Assembly: GCF_965139615.1 (NCBI RefSeq)
Contig: NZ_CBCSIQ010000013.1
Coordinates: forward strand, 43,767 to 107,766
Source: Kerstersia similis
Lineage (GTDB): Bacteria; Pseudomonadota; Gammaproteobacteria; Burkholderiales; Burkholderiaceae_B
Length of the DNA stretch: 64,000 bases
Direction of reading: 5' to 3'
The notes beneath the pieces were generated by a model. That model saw only the letters and a list, made by a program, of their open reading frames with translations, did not search any database and was not told where the DNA came from. Shown one piece after another: positions 43,084 through 50,624 of this stretch. Position 1 is the first letter of the stretch. Each line of letters opens with the position of its first letter. The translations under genes were made by a program, and so were the position numbers.

Positions 43084-44124
43084 ATGAAGCTATCCAAAAT
43101 CCTCTGTCTTGGCGCGGTGTCCCTGGCCGCTGCCATCGTGCCGCTGCGCGGCGCCGTTGCCCAGGAAGTGCTGCGCTTTTCCAACTGGTTGCCGCCTACC
43201 CACTACATCGTGCAGGAAATGCTGATGCCCTGGGCTGCGGATGTCGAGCAAGCCACCGAAGGGCGGGTCAAGGTGGAATTCATCAACGCGCTGGGCAAGC
43301 CGCCTGCGCACCTGGATCTGGTACGCAATGGCGTGGCAGACATGGGCATGTCGGTGCACAGCTATACCGCCAACCGCTTTCCGCTGATCGAATTCGCCGA
43401 GCTGCCGTTGACGACCGAAGATGGTGAAGTCAACTCGGTTGCCTACTGGCGGACTTACGATAAGTTCATGAAGGACGCCGGCGAGCACCGGGGCGTGAAG
43501 CTGCTGGGCCTGTGGACCAGCCCGGCAACGGTGATCTTCACGACCAAGGAATCGCTCGATGGCCTGGATTCCCTGAAAGGCCTGAAATTGCGTTCGCCCA
43601 GCCCCTTGTTCGATACCATCGGCCAGAAACTCAATTTCGTGACGGTCAATGCCCCGGCGTCGGAAAGCTATGAAATGCTGTCGCGCGGGGTGATCGACGG
43701 GATGTACTTCCAGTACGACCAGATCGAAAACTTCAAGCTGGACCGCCTGATCCGCAGTGCGCTGCAAGCGCCGGGCGGCTTCGGCAAGAGCAGCCAGTAC
43801 ATGTTCATGAACGAGCGCAAGTGGAACCGCTTGTCCGAAGCAGACCGCGCCGCCATTGAAAAACTTTCGGGTGAGCATATCGCCCGTGCATTCGGCGGCA
43901 AGTGGAACGACTCCGAGCAGCAAGCCATCCAGCGCCTGACCGATGCCGGCCTGAAAACGACCAAGCTGGAAGGCGCGGAACTGGAGGCGCTGCGTGAACG
44001 CCTGCAATCCATTGAAGATGACTGGATTGCCACGGCCGAGAAAAAGGGCGTAGATGGCAAGGCCGCGCTGCAATACTACCGTGAGCAGATTGCCGAGCTG
44101 GAAAAGGAAAAAGCAGGTTCCTGA
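43084..44124 (+). CDS. TRAP transporter substrate-binding protein (DctP family)
   Basis: A 346-residue periplasmic protein. A Sec signal peptide ends near AVA|QE around residue 26. The mature part has the DctP pattern: LRFSNWLPPTHYIVQEML, GRVKVEFI, GVADMGMSVHSY, GLKLRSPSPLFDTI and the conserved arginine-containing LKLR region that binds the substrate carboxylate. Last gene of the block-2 operon; a terminator follows 60 bp later. Ligand unknown. Confidence 0.93.
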   Translation: MKLSKILCLGAVSLAAAIVPLRGAVAQEVLRFSNWLPPTHYIVQEMLMPWAADVEQATEGRVKVEFINALGKPPAHLDLVRNGVADMGMSVHSYTANRFPLIEFAELPLTTEDGEVNSVAYWRTYDKFMKDAGEHRGVKLLGLWTSPATVIFTTKESLDGLDSLKGLKLRSPSPLFDTIGQKLNFVTVNAPASESYEMLSRGVIDGMYFQYDQIENFKLDRLIRSALQAPGGFGKSSQYMFMNERKWNRLSEADRAAIEKLSGEHIARAFGGKWNDSEQQAIQRLTDAGLKTTKLEGAELEALRERLQSIEDDWIATAEKKGVDGKAALQYYREQIAELEKEKAGS

Positions 44125-44183
44125 TTCACGAGTCATGCCGGGCTGCCGTTGGCAGCCGGATGCTCACAGGGTATCGCAAGTGC

Positions 44184-44218
44184 AAAACTGCCGGCCTGGT
44201 CAGGTCGGCAGTTTTTTT
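44184..44218 (+). terminator. Intrinsic terminator of the Rieske-TRAP operon
   Basis: AAAACTGCCGGCC (44184-44196) pairs with GGTCGGCAGTTTT (44203-44215, one G-U) around TGGTCA, followed by T to 44218. The left side has four A, so it may also act on the convergent ydhR-like gene. Confidence 0.9.
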
Positions 44219-44264
44219 CGTTTCAAGAGATCGTGGCGTGCCAGGGCAGGCGGATCGGAGACGC

Positions 44265-44567
44265 TCAAAGCGGCGCGTGATTCAGCAGGGAGAGCGCCTG
44301 ATTGACTTCAAATATCTTCGCATTGACCTGCGGGATGCCGAAGGATTTGAGCCTGGCGCTATGCATCTGCAGATAGGCGTCGGCGCTGGCATGGTCTGCG
44401 AACAGATAGATGCCGCCGGCTTGCCCGGCAGCTTCATTGGCGGTCCAGATTTTCCAGATCAGGCCGGGTTCGGTGGCGATGGAGCGTGCCAGGTCTTCCA
44501 TGGCAGTTGTCATGGCCGAGCCCCAGGGGCCGGCATAAGGAAAATCGACTTGCAGCAGATAGGGCAT
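44265..44567 (-). CDS. ydhR: YdhR-like ABM-fold protein (putative monooxygenase)
   Basis: A 100-residue protein very similar in pattern to YdhR of E. coli: LLQVDFPYAGPWGSAMT, ATEPGLIWKIWTANEAAGQAGGIYLF, then SADAYLQMHSARLKSFGI and the C-terminal NAKIFEVNQALSLLNHA. The fold is a dimeric alpha-beta barrel as in quinone-forming monooxygenases, with no cofactor; the activity is not proven. The start is the ATG complementary to 44565-44567. It is divergent from the amidotransferase gene and convergent with the TRAP operon. The 294 bp upstream have no other gene. Confidence 0.9.
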   Translation of the reverse strand: MPYLLQVDFPYAGPWGSAMTTAMEDLARSIATEPGLIWKIWTANEAAGQAGGIYLFADHASADAYLQMHSARLKSFGIPQVNAKIFEVNQALSLLNHAPL

Positions 44568-44861
44568 GGGCAGACTCCGTCGCCAGGAAAGGTAAGGGCC
44601 GCCTTGTACCGGCGACCGCAGCAAACTCGCATGATAGCGGGTCGCACACCCAAGACGCAGCGTGGCGCGATGCGGGGGATGGCGTGGCGATAGATGGGCG
44701 CGAGGAGGGACGATGCCTGGCGGCATGCATCCGGCTCTTGATTGTTGAAACTATTTATGCGCTATTGATGAAGGCGGCTGAAAATAGAATCCTGATTTAA
44801 TGAGGGAAATTATAAATTTTGGTCTCCATGACTAAAAGCCTGTTGTGCAGGCCATGTATCC

Positions 44862-45626
44862 ATGAGACCAATTGCAATATTTCAGCATGAAGCTACCCAG
44901 GGTCCTGGTGTATTGCGGAATCATCTGGAAAGAAACGATATTCCGTATCGGATTATTTTTCCTGCTGCTGAGAAGAAGTTTTCTTTCAGTGCCAGAGGAT
45001 TCGGCGGCGTGGTGGTGCTGGGGAGTGATCATTGCGCCAATGAGGCCTTGGGCTGGATTGACCAGGAACAGCATTTTCTGCAGGATGCCATTGGCCGCGA
45101 TATTCCCATATTAGGGCATTGTTTCGGGGCACAGATGATGGCCAGGGCGATGGGCGCGAGCGTCCGAAAAAACCTTTATGCCAATATCGGCTGGGGGGAC
45201 GTCTGGGTTAGCCCAGCCGCGCAACAGGCCATGGGTTTGCCTGCACACGCCACTATCTTTAATTGGCATTACGACACGTTCGATATTCCCCCAGGGGCCG
45301 TGCGTACCATGATGGGCAGCCATTGCCGCAACAAGGGCTTCCGTTACGGGCGGCACTGGGCGTTTCAGGGGCATCTGGAAGTGACCGAAGCGGGCATCGC
45401 CAACTGGTGCCGCGCCGGGCGTCAGGAACTGCTGCAGGCCAGTGGTCCTGCTGCGCAGAGCGAAGCCAGCATCCTGGCGGCAATGCCCAGGCACCTGCCG
45501 GTGCTGCATCAAATCGCACGCAGTGCCTATCAGGCCTGGATGGAACAGCTGGATCGTCCTCGCGTGTTTTCATTCGGCGGGCCGATGCGTCCGCTGACCC
45601 GCTTGCGGATGGCCTGGCCCGGCTAG
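44862..45626 (+). CDS. Class I glutamine amidotransferase-like protein
   Basis: A 254-residue GATase1-fold protein similar to stand-alone GMP-synthase-like amidotransferases (YfeJ/GuaA-like group). The nucleophile elbow is GHCFGAQMMARAMG with Cys87; the later FQGHLEVTE supplies His and Glu of the triad. No synthase domain is fused. Such proteins can hydrolyse glutamine or gamma-glutamyl compounds (PuuD, gamma-glutamylanilide hydrolases), so a link to aromatic amine metabolism is possible but unproven. It lies upstream of the kdp operon with 195 bp between. Confidence 0.85.
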   Translation: MRPIAIFQHEATQGPGVLRNHLERNDIPYRIIFPAAEKKFSFSARGFGGVVVLGSDHCANEALGWIDQEQHFLQDAIGRDIPILGHCFGAQMMARAMGASVRKNLYANIGWGDVWVSPAAQQAMGLPAHATIFNWHYDTFDIPPGAVRTMMGSHCRNKGFRYGRHWAFQGHLEVTEAGIANWCRAGRQELLQASGPAAQSEASILAAMPRHLPVLHQIARSAYQAWMEQLDRPRVFSFGGPMRPLTRLRMAWPG

Positions 45627-45649
45627 CGGGCCGCTTTCCATATGCCATC

Positions 45650-45667
45650 TTTATGCGTTCGCATAAA
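45650..45667. promoter_or_regulatory. Inverted repeat TTTATGCGTTCGCATAAA
   Basis: Arms TTTATGCG and CGCATAAA (8 bp, 2-base centre) lie 24 bp after the amidotransferase stop and about 150 bp before kdpF. It may be an operator, for example for KdpE, whose known E. coli site begins TTTATA, or a weak terminator of the upstream gene. Confidence 0.5.
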
Positions 45668-45689
45668 AACACTGTCCCGATTTTATATT

Positions 45690-45707
45690 GAAAATTCTAG
45701 AATTTTC
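45690..45707. promoter_or_regulatory. Perfect 18-bp palindrome GAAAATTCTAGAATTTTC
   Basis: A perfect palindrome 114 bp upstream of the kdpF start, in an AT-rich stretch that probably holds the kdp promoter. Likely operator for a dimeric regulator; KdpE is the obvious candidate because its gene is at the end of the operon. Confidence 0.55.
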
Positions 45708-45821
45708 TTCTGGCAAATTCGGCATTCAAAGGCAATAAAAAAGGCCGTTTTTTTAATGGCAACCGGCATTCATTGATGCCGTATTTGCCGGGTTTTCAAT
45801 TGAACGAATCAAGGGGCGAAA

Positions 45822-45917
45822 ATGCATGCATCCTGGGTGGAGATATTGGTGGCAGTGATGTCGGTCGGGCTTTTTATTTATCTTTTTTATGCATTGATCC
45901 GTGCCGAGAAGTTTTGA
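45822..45917 (+). CDS. kdpF: KdpF, small subunit of the Kdp potassium ATPase
   Basis: A 31-residue single-helix membrane peptide that stabilises the KdpFABC complex. It starts at ATG 45822 behind AAGGGG and ends with the characteristic YLFYALIRAEKF, matching the E. coli KdpF end YLVYALINAEAF. It is too short for usual gene finders. It is the first gene of the kdp operon and is followed by another tiny membrane ORF before kdpA. Confidence 0.85.
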   Translation: MHASWVEILVAVMSVGLFIYLFYALIRAEKF

Positions 45918-45954
45918 ATGATTTCAAGCGGCTGGGCCGTGAAAGGGGAATGCA

Positions 45955-46038
45955 ATGGACGATGTGTTTTTTGTGGCCGTTGTAATTGTGTTTTTTATGC
46001 TTGCCATCGGTGTGGCGGTTGGCATTGATAAAATCTGA
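45955..46038 (+). CDS. Tiny membrane peptide between kdpF and kdpA
   Basis: An ORF of 27 residues starting ATG 45955 with AAAGGGG six bases upstream. It codes for one hydrophobic helix, VFFVAVVIVFFMLAIGVAVG, with acidic residues before it (MDD) and a basic end (DKI). Its stop overlaps the kdpA ATG by one base (TGATG), so translation is coupled. I do not recognise a named family; it may be a second KdpF-like accessory helix. An overlapping ATG at 45950 in another frame gives only 11 residues. Confidence 0.6.
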   Translation: MDDVFFVAVVIVFFMLAIGVAVGIDKI

Positions 46039-47753
46039 TGGGTGCTGGCATGTTTGACGATATCATGCAATTCGTCGCTGTCCTCGCCGTAATGGGATGC
46101 CTGGTTCTATTGCTGGGCAAATGGATAGCGCGCTTTTTTACCAGTCCTGCGCATAGTTTTCTGGAACGGGGAACCTACCGGATTCTGGGCGTGAATCCTG
46201 ACGAAAAAATGTCATGGAAGCGCTACGGGATAGCCCTGCTGCTTAGCAATGCCGCGATGCTGTTGCTGGGCTATGCGCTGTTGCGTCTGCAGGGCTATCT
46301 GTCTATGGATCCGCTGGCACGGGCGGCGCAGGCGCCGGATCTGGCCTTCAATACGGCAGTGTCGTTTACGACCAATACCAACTGGCAGGCCTATTCGGGC
46401 GAATCCAGCCTGTCGAACCTGTCGCAGATGGCCGTCATTACATTCCTGATGTGCATCAGCGCCACCACCGGGCTGGCGGCGGCAGGCGGCTTCATGCGCG
46501 GGTTGTGCAGCAGAAATGCGCAGGACATTGGCAATTACTGGGTGGACTTTACGCGTTCGCTGTACCGCCTGTTGCTGCCAGCCTGCTTTCTGATGGCCTT
46601 GGTCTATGTATGGCAGGGCATGCCGCAGACGCTGAGTGCGGATGTGGTCGTCACGACGCTGGAAGGTATCAAACAGCAGATCATTCTGGGGCCGGTCGCC
46701 AGCTTTGAAACGATCAAGCACCTGGGCACCAACGGCGGAGGTTTTTTCGCCATGAATGCAGCCCATCCGTTTGAGAATCCCACGCCTTTTACCAATACGC
46801 TGCACATGCTCAGCATGCTGCTGGTGCCGGCTGCGCTGACCTATGCCTTTGGCACCATGCTGGCGAACAAAAAACAGGGTTGGGCCTTTTTTGCGGCTTT
46901 CCTGGTGATGTTCGTGGGCTTTCTGTCCTTGATCTACAGCGTCGAACAGGCCGGCAACCCGCTGCTGACCCCCTTGGGGGTTGATCAGGCCCAGACTGCG
47001 GCGCAGGGGGGCGGCAACATGGAAGGCAAGGAGCTGCGCTTCGGTATGGCGCAGACCAGCATGTTCGCGACGGTGACTACCGCCGCCACGACCGGTTCCG
47101 TCAATGCGATGCACTCATCCCTGACCCCGCTGGGCGGCCTGGTTCCGATTGCCCAGATGATGCTGAATAACGTTTTTGGCGGTATCGGTGTCGGTCTTAT
47201 CAATCTCATCAGCTACGCGATCCTGACAGTCTTCCTGGTCGGCATGATGATCGGGCGTACACCCGAGTTCCTGGGGAAAAAAGTCGAGGCGCGGGAAATG
47301 AAGTACGTGATGCTGGCCTTGCTGGCGCACTCCTTCAGCATCCTGGGGTTCACCGCGCTGGCGGCCCTGATGCCCGATACGGTCAAGAGCTTATCCAATA
47401 TGGGGCCGCATGGTTTCAGCGAGGTGCTGTACGCCTATGCCTCCGGCACGGCCAATAACGGTTCCGCGTTTGCCGGTCTCAATGCCAATACGCCGTTTTT
47501 CAATCTGACGATCGGCCTGGCCATGCTGGTTGGCCACTATTTGACACTGGTGCCCATGCTGGCAGTGGCTGGCGTGCTGGCGGCCAAGAAAACCGTTCCG
47601 GCCGGGCCGGGCACGCTTTCTACGGCGACGCCGCTATTTTCCGGGCTGCTGATCTTCGTGGTGCTGGTGGTGGGCGGCCTGACATTCCTGCCCGCGCTGG
47701 CCCTGGGCCCGATAGTCGAGCATCTGCTCATGCTGGCCGGAACGACCTTTTGA
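46038..47753 (+). CDS. kdpA: Potassium-transporting ATPase subunit A
   Basis: The 571-residue potassium channel-like subunit of the high-affinity Kdp pump. The four selectivity-filter loops are visible: FTTNTNWQAYSGES, GTNGGGFFAMNAAHPFENPT, ATTGSVNAMHSSLTP and ASGTANNGSAFAG. The ATG at 46038 overlaps the stop of the tiny upstream ORF; ATG 46050 is an alternative start. Unlike the standard order, kdpC and not kdpB follows. Confidence 0.96.
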   Translation: MGAGMFDDIMQFVAVLAVMGCLVLLLGKWIARFFTSPAHSFLERGTYRILGVNPDEKMSWKRYGIALLLSNAAMLLLGYALLRLQGYLSMDPLARAAQAPDLAFNTAVSFTTNTNWQAYSGESSLSNLSQMAVITFLMCISATTGLAAAGGFMRGLCSRNAQDIGNYWVDFTRSLYRLLLPACFLMALVYVWQGMPQTLSADVVVTTLEGIKQQIILGPVASFETIKHLGTNGGGFFAMNAAHPFENPTPFTNTLHMLSMLLVPAALTYAFGTMLANKKQGWAFFAAFLVMFVGFLSLIYSVEQAGNPLLTPLGVDQAQTAAQGGGNMEGKELRFGMAQTSMFATVTTAATTGSVNAMHSSLTPLGGLVPIAQMMLNNVFGGIGVGLINLISYAILTVFLVGMMIGRTPEFLGKKVEAREMKYVMLALLAHSFSILGFTALAALMPDTVKSLSNMGPHGFSEVLYAYASGTANNGSAFAGLNANTPFFNLTIGLAMLVGHYLTLVPMLAVAGVLAAKKTVPAGPGTLSTATPLFSGLLIFVVLVVGGLTFLPALALGPIVEHLLMLAGTTF

Positions 47754-47764
47754 GGACGAACATT

Positions 47765-48448
47765 ATGCAATCCGAAAAAATCCATGGGCAGTCAACGGAC
47801 GGGCTGCCGCAACCGCTGTTCAAGGGCCTGGGCCGGCCCGCGCTGGCCTCTGCGGTATTTTTCATGCTGTTGACGGGGCTGGCCTATCCCCTGGCCACGA
47901 CGGGCGTCGCCAATCTCCTGTTTCCCGAGCAGGCGCAGGGCAGCCTGATCCAGTCTGGCGGCGCGCTCGTCGGCTCGCGGCATATCGGCCAGTGGTTCAC
48001 GCAGGAACGCTATTTTCATGGTCGGCCCAGCGCAACCATGGGTAGCGATCCGCAGGACCCGGCACAGACGATAGCCCAACCGTATAACGCGGCCGCCAGC
48101 GGCGCCAGCAATCAGGGCGTGCTCAGCAAGACCTTGCTGGACGGCGTTGCCGGGCGCGCCCAGGCCTACCGCGAGGTCAATGGCCTGGCCGCGGATACAC
48201 CTGTGCCGGTCGATGCTGTCACGGCATCGGCGTCGGGGCTGGATCCGCACATTTCCGTCGCCAATGCGCGTTTGCAGGCCGGGCGGGTGGCGCAGGCGCG
48301 GGGCCTGCCAGTCGAACACGTCATGCAGCTGGTCGAGCAGCACACCAGCGGGCGGCAGTTCGGCCTGTTGGGCGATCCGCGCGTCAATGTTCTGGAACTC
48401 AACCTTGCGCTGGACGCCGCCGATCCGGCAGGCCAAGCCGCGCAATAG
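47765..48448 (+). CDS. kdpC: Potassium-transporting ATPase subunit C
   Basis: A 227-residue subunit with one N-terminal helix (about residues 27-50) and a periplasmic domain carrying GSRHIGQWFTQERYFHGRPSA, ASGASNQG and the typical DAVTASASGLDPHIS and NVLELNLAL. It lies between kdpA and kdpB, an unusual position. Start ATG 47765 has GAGGA eight bases upstream; a TTG overlapping the kdpA stop is in frame but less likely. Confidence 0.95.
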   Translation: MQSEKIHGQSTDGLPQPLFKGLGRPALASAVFFMLLTGLAYPLATTGVANLLFPEQAQGSLIQSGGALVGSRHIGQWFTQERYFHGRPSATMGSDPQDPAQTIAQPYNAAASGASNQGVLSKTLLDGVAGRAQAYREVNGLAADTPVPVDAVTASASGLDPHISVANARLQAGRVAQARGLPVEHVMQLVEQHTSGRQFGLLGDPRVNVLELNLALDAADPAGQAAQ

Positions 48449-48463
48449 GTCAGGGAGCGAAAT

Positions 48464-50545
48464 ATGGCATCCATAGAAACTCAAGCACCGCAACACGATC
48501 AAGGCAGCGGTGCTCGCAAGCCGCTGTCGTGGGCAGCGGTGATCGGTGCATCCTTCATGAAACTGTCGCCACGGGTACAGGCCAGGAATCCGGTCATGTT
48601 CGTGGTGTATCTCGGCAGCATCGTCACGACCATACTGGGAATTCAGGCCCTGGTCGGACAGGGCGAGGCACCGGCTGGATTCATCTGGGCCATCTGCGCC
48701 TGGCTCTGGTTCACCGTGCTGTTCGCCAATGCGGCCGAAGCGCTGGCCGAAGGACGCGGCAAGGCGCAAGCGGACGCCTTGCGCTCTACCCGCAAGCGGG
48801 TGATGGCGCAGGTATTGAAAACACCGGATCGCCTGAGCGCGTCGAGCCCGGTTCCCAGCGATGCCCTGACGGTGGGCGACTACGTCCGGGTCGAAGCCGG
48901 GGAAATCATTCCTGCCGATGGCGAAGTCCTGCAAGGCGCCGCTTCGGTCGATGAATCCGCCATTACGGGGGAATCGGCCCCCGTGATCCGGGAATCGGGG
49001 GGCGACTTCTGCTCGGTAACCGGAGGCACCCGCGTGCTGTCCGACTGGATCGTCATGCGGGTGACGGCCAAACCGGGCGAAGCTTTCCTGGATCGTATGA
49101 TCGCCATGGTGGAAGGCGCAAAGCGGGGCAAGACGCCTAACGAGATCGCGCTGAACATTTTGCTGGTGGCACTGACCTTGATGTTCCTGCTGGTGTGCGT
49201 GACGCTGTTGCCTTTTTCGCAGTTTGCAACCGTCATTACCGGTACCGGCGTGCCCGTCACGATCACGGTTCTGGTCGCCTTGTTGGTGTGCCTGATTCCG
49301 ACCACGATCGGCGCTTTGATGTCAGCGGTCGGTGTGGCCGGCATGAGCCGCATGATGCAGGCCAATGTGCTGGCGACCTCGGGCCGAGCCATCGAAGCGG
49401 CGGGGGATGTCGATGTGCTGCTGCTGGACAAGACCGGCACCATTACGCTGGGCAACCGCGAAGCTTCTGCCTTCCTGCCCGCGCCTGGCGTCAACGAGCA
49501 GGCCCTGGCCGATGCGGCGCAATTGGCCTCGCTGGCGGACGAAACCCCCGAAGGCCGTTCCATCGTGGTGCTGGCCAAGCAGAAATTCAATCTGCGTGGC
49601 CGTGAACTGCAAGGCGCGCAAGCCTTGGCGTTCAGCGCGCACACTCGAATGAGCGGTATCAATATCGACGGACGGCAGATCCGCAAGGGCGCGGCCAATG
49701 CCATCCGTAGCTATGTCGAATCCTTGGGCGGTATTTTCCCGACGGATGTGGCCAGGACGGTTGAGGCTGTTTCCAGCCGTGGCAGCACGCCTCTGGTCGT
49801 GGCCGAAGGCAGGCAGGTGCTGGGCATTGTGGAACTCAAGGATATCGTCAAGGGCGGCATCAAGGAGCGCTTTGCCGAACTGCGCGGCATGGGTATCAAA
49901 ACGGTGATGATCACCGGCGACAATGCCTTGACGGCAGCGGCGATTGCGGCCGAGGCCGGGGTGGACGATTACCTGGCAGAAGCCACGCCTGAAGACAAGC
50001 TGCGTTTGATCCGCAAGTATCAGGACGAGGGCAGGCTGGTCGCCATGACCGGTGATGGCACCAATGATGCGCCGGCATTGGCGCAGGCCGATGTGGCGGT
50101 TGCCATGAATAGCGGCACGCAGGCCGCCAAGGAGGCGGGCAATATGGTGGATCTGGACAGCAACCCCACCAAGCTGCTGCGGGTGGTGGAGGTAGGCAAA
50201 CAGATGATCATGACGCGAGGCGCCCTGACGACCTTCAGCGTCGCCAATGACCTGGCCAAGTACTTTGCCATCATTCCGGCGGCTTTCGTGGCGACCTATC
50301 CTGCTCTGGATGCGCTGAATATCATGCATCTGCATAGCCCTGGTTCCGCGATTCTCGCGGCGGTCATCTTCAATGCGCTGGTCGTGATTGCCTTGATCCC
50401 GCTGGCCTTGAAGGGGGTGCGCTATCGGGCCGAGCCGGCCAGCCGCCTGTTGAAGCGCAATCTGCTGGTATATGGGCTGGGAGGCTTGATTGCGCCTTTT
50501 ATCGGGATCAAACTGATAGATCTGGCCCTGATCCCATTTTTCTGA
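48464..50545 (+). CDS. kdpB: Potassium-transporting ATPase subunit B (P-type ATPase)
   Basis: The 693-residue catalytic subunit. The phosphorylation site DKTGTITLGN has Asp322; further P-type motifs are SAITGESAPV (TGES), MITGDNALTAAAIAAEAGVDD and MTGDGTNDAPALAQADVAVAM. Helices at both ends anchor it. It follows kdpC by 15 bp and precedes kdpD by 79 bp. Confidence 0.97.
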   Translation: MASIETQAPQHDQGSGARKPLSWAAVIGASFMKLSPRVQARNPVMFVVYLGSIVTTILGIQALVGQGEAPAGFIWAICAWLWFTVLFANAAEALAEGRGKAQADALRSTRKRVMAQVLKTPDRLSASSPVPSDALTVGDYVRVEAGEIIPADGEVLQGAASVDESAITGESAPVIRESGGDFCSVTGGTRVLSDWIVMRVTAKPGEAFLDRMIAMVEGAKRGKTPNEIALNILLVALTLMFLLVCVTLLPFSQFATVITGTGVPVTITVLVALLVCLIPTTIGALMSAVGVAGMSRMMQANVLATSGRAIEAAGDVDVLLLDKTGTITLGNREASAFLPAPGVNEQALADAAQLASLADETPEGRSIVVLAKQKFNLRGRELQGAQALAFSAHTRMSGINIDGRQIRKGAANAIRSYVESLGGIFPTDVARTVEAVSSRGSTPLVVAEGRQVLGIVELKDIVKGGIKERFAELRGMGIKTVMITGDNALTAAAIAAEAGVDDYLAEATPEDKLRLIRKYQDEGRLVAMTGDGTNDAPALAQADVAVAMNSGTQAAKEAGNMVDLDSNPTKLLRVVEVGKQMIMTRGALTTFSVANDLAKYFAIIPAAFVATYPALDALNIMHLHSPGSAILAAVIFNALVVIALIPLALKGVRYRAEPASRLLKRNLLVYGLGGLIAPFIGIKLIDLALIPFF

Positions 50546-50624
50546 ACACGAGAGCTGCCCCGGCGGGTGGGGGCAGCCGGCATCTCCAGGTAGCACCATG
50601 GCAAATCAAGCGGTGAGGTAGAGG

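Noticed and set aside
45735..45755. A-run, GGCC, T-run before kdpF as terminator
   Set aside because: The GGCC core leaves no loop for a stable hairpin in RNA; more likely just AT-rich promoter DNA.
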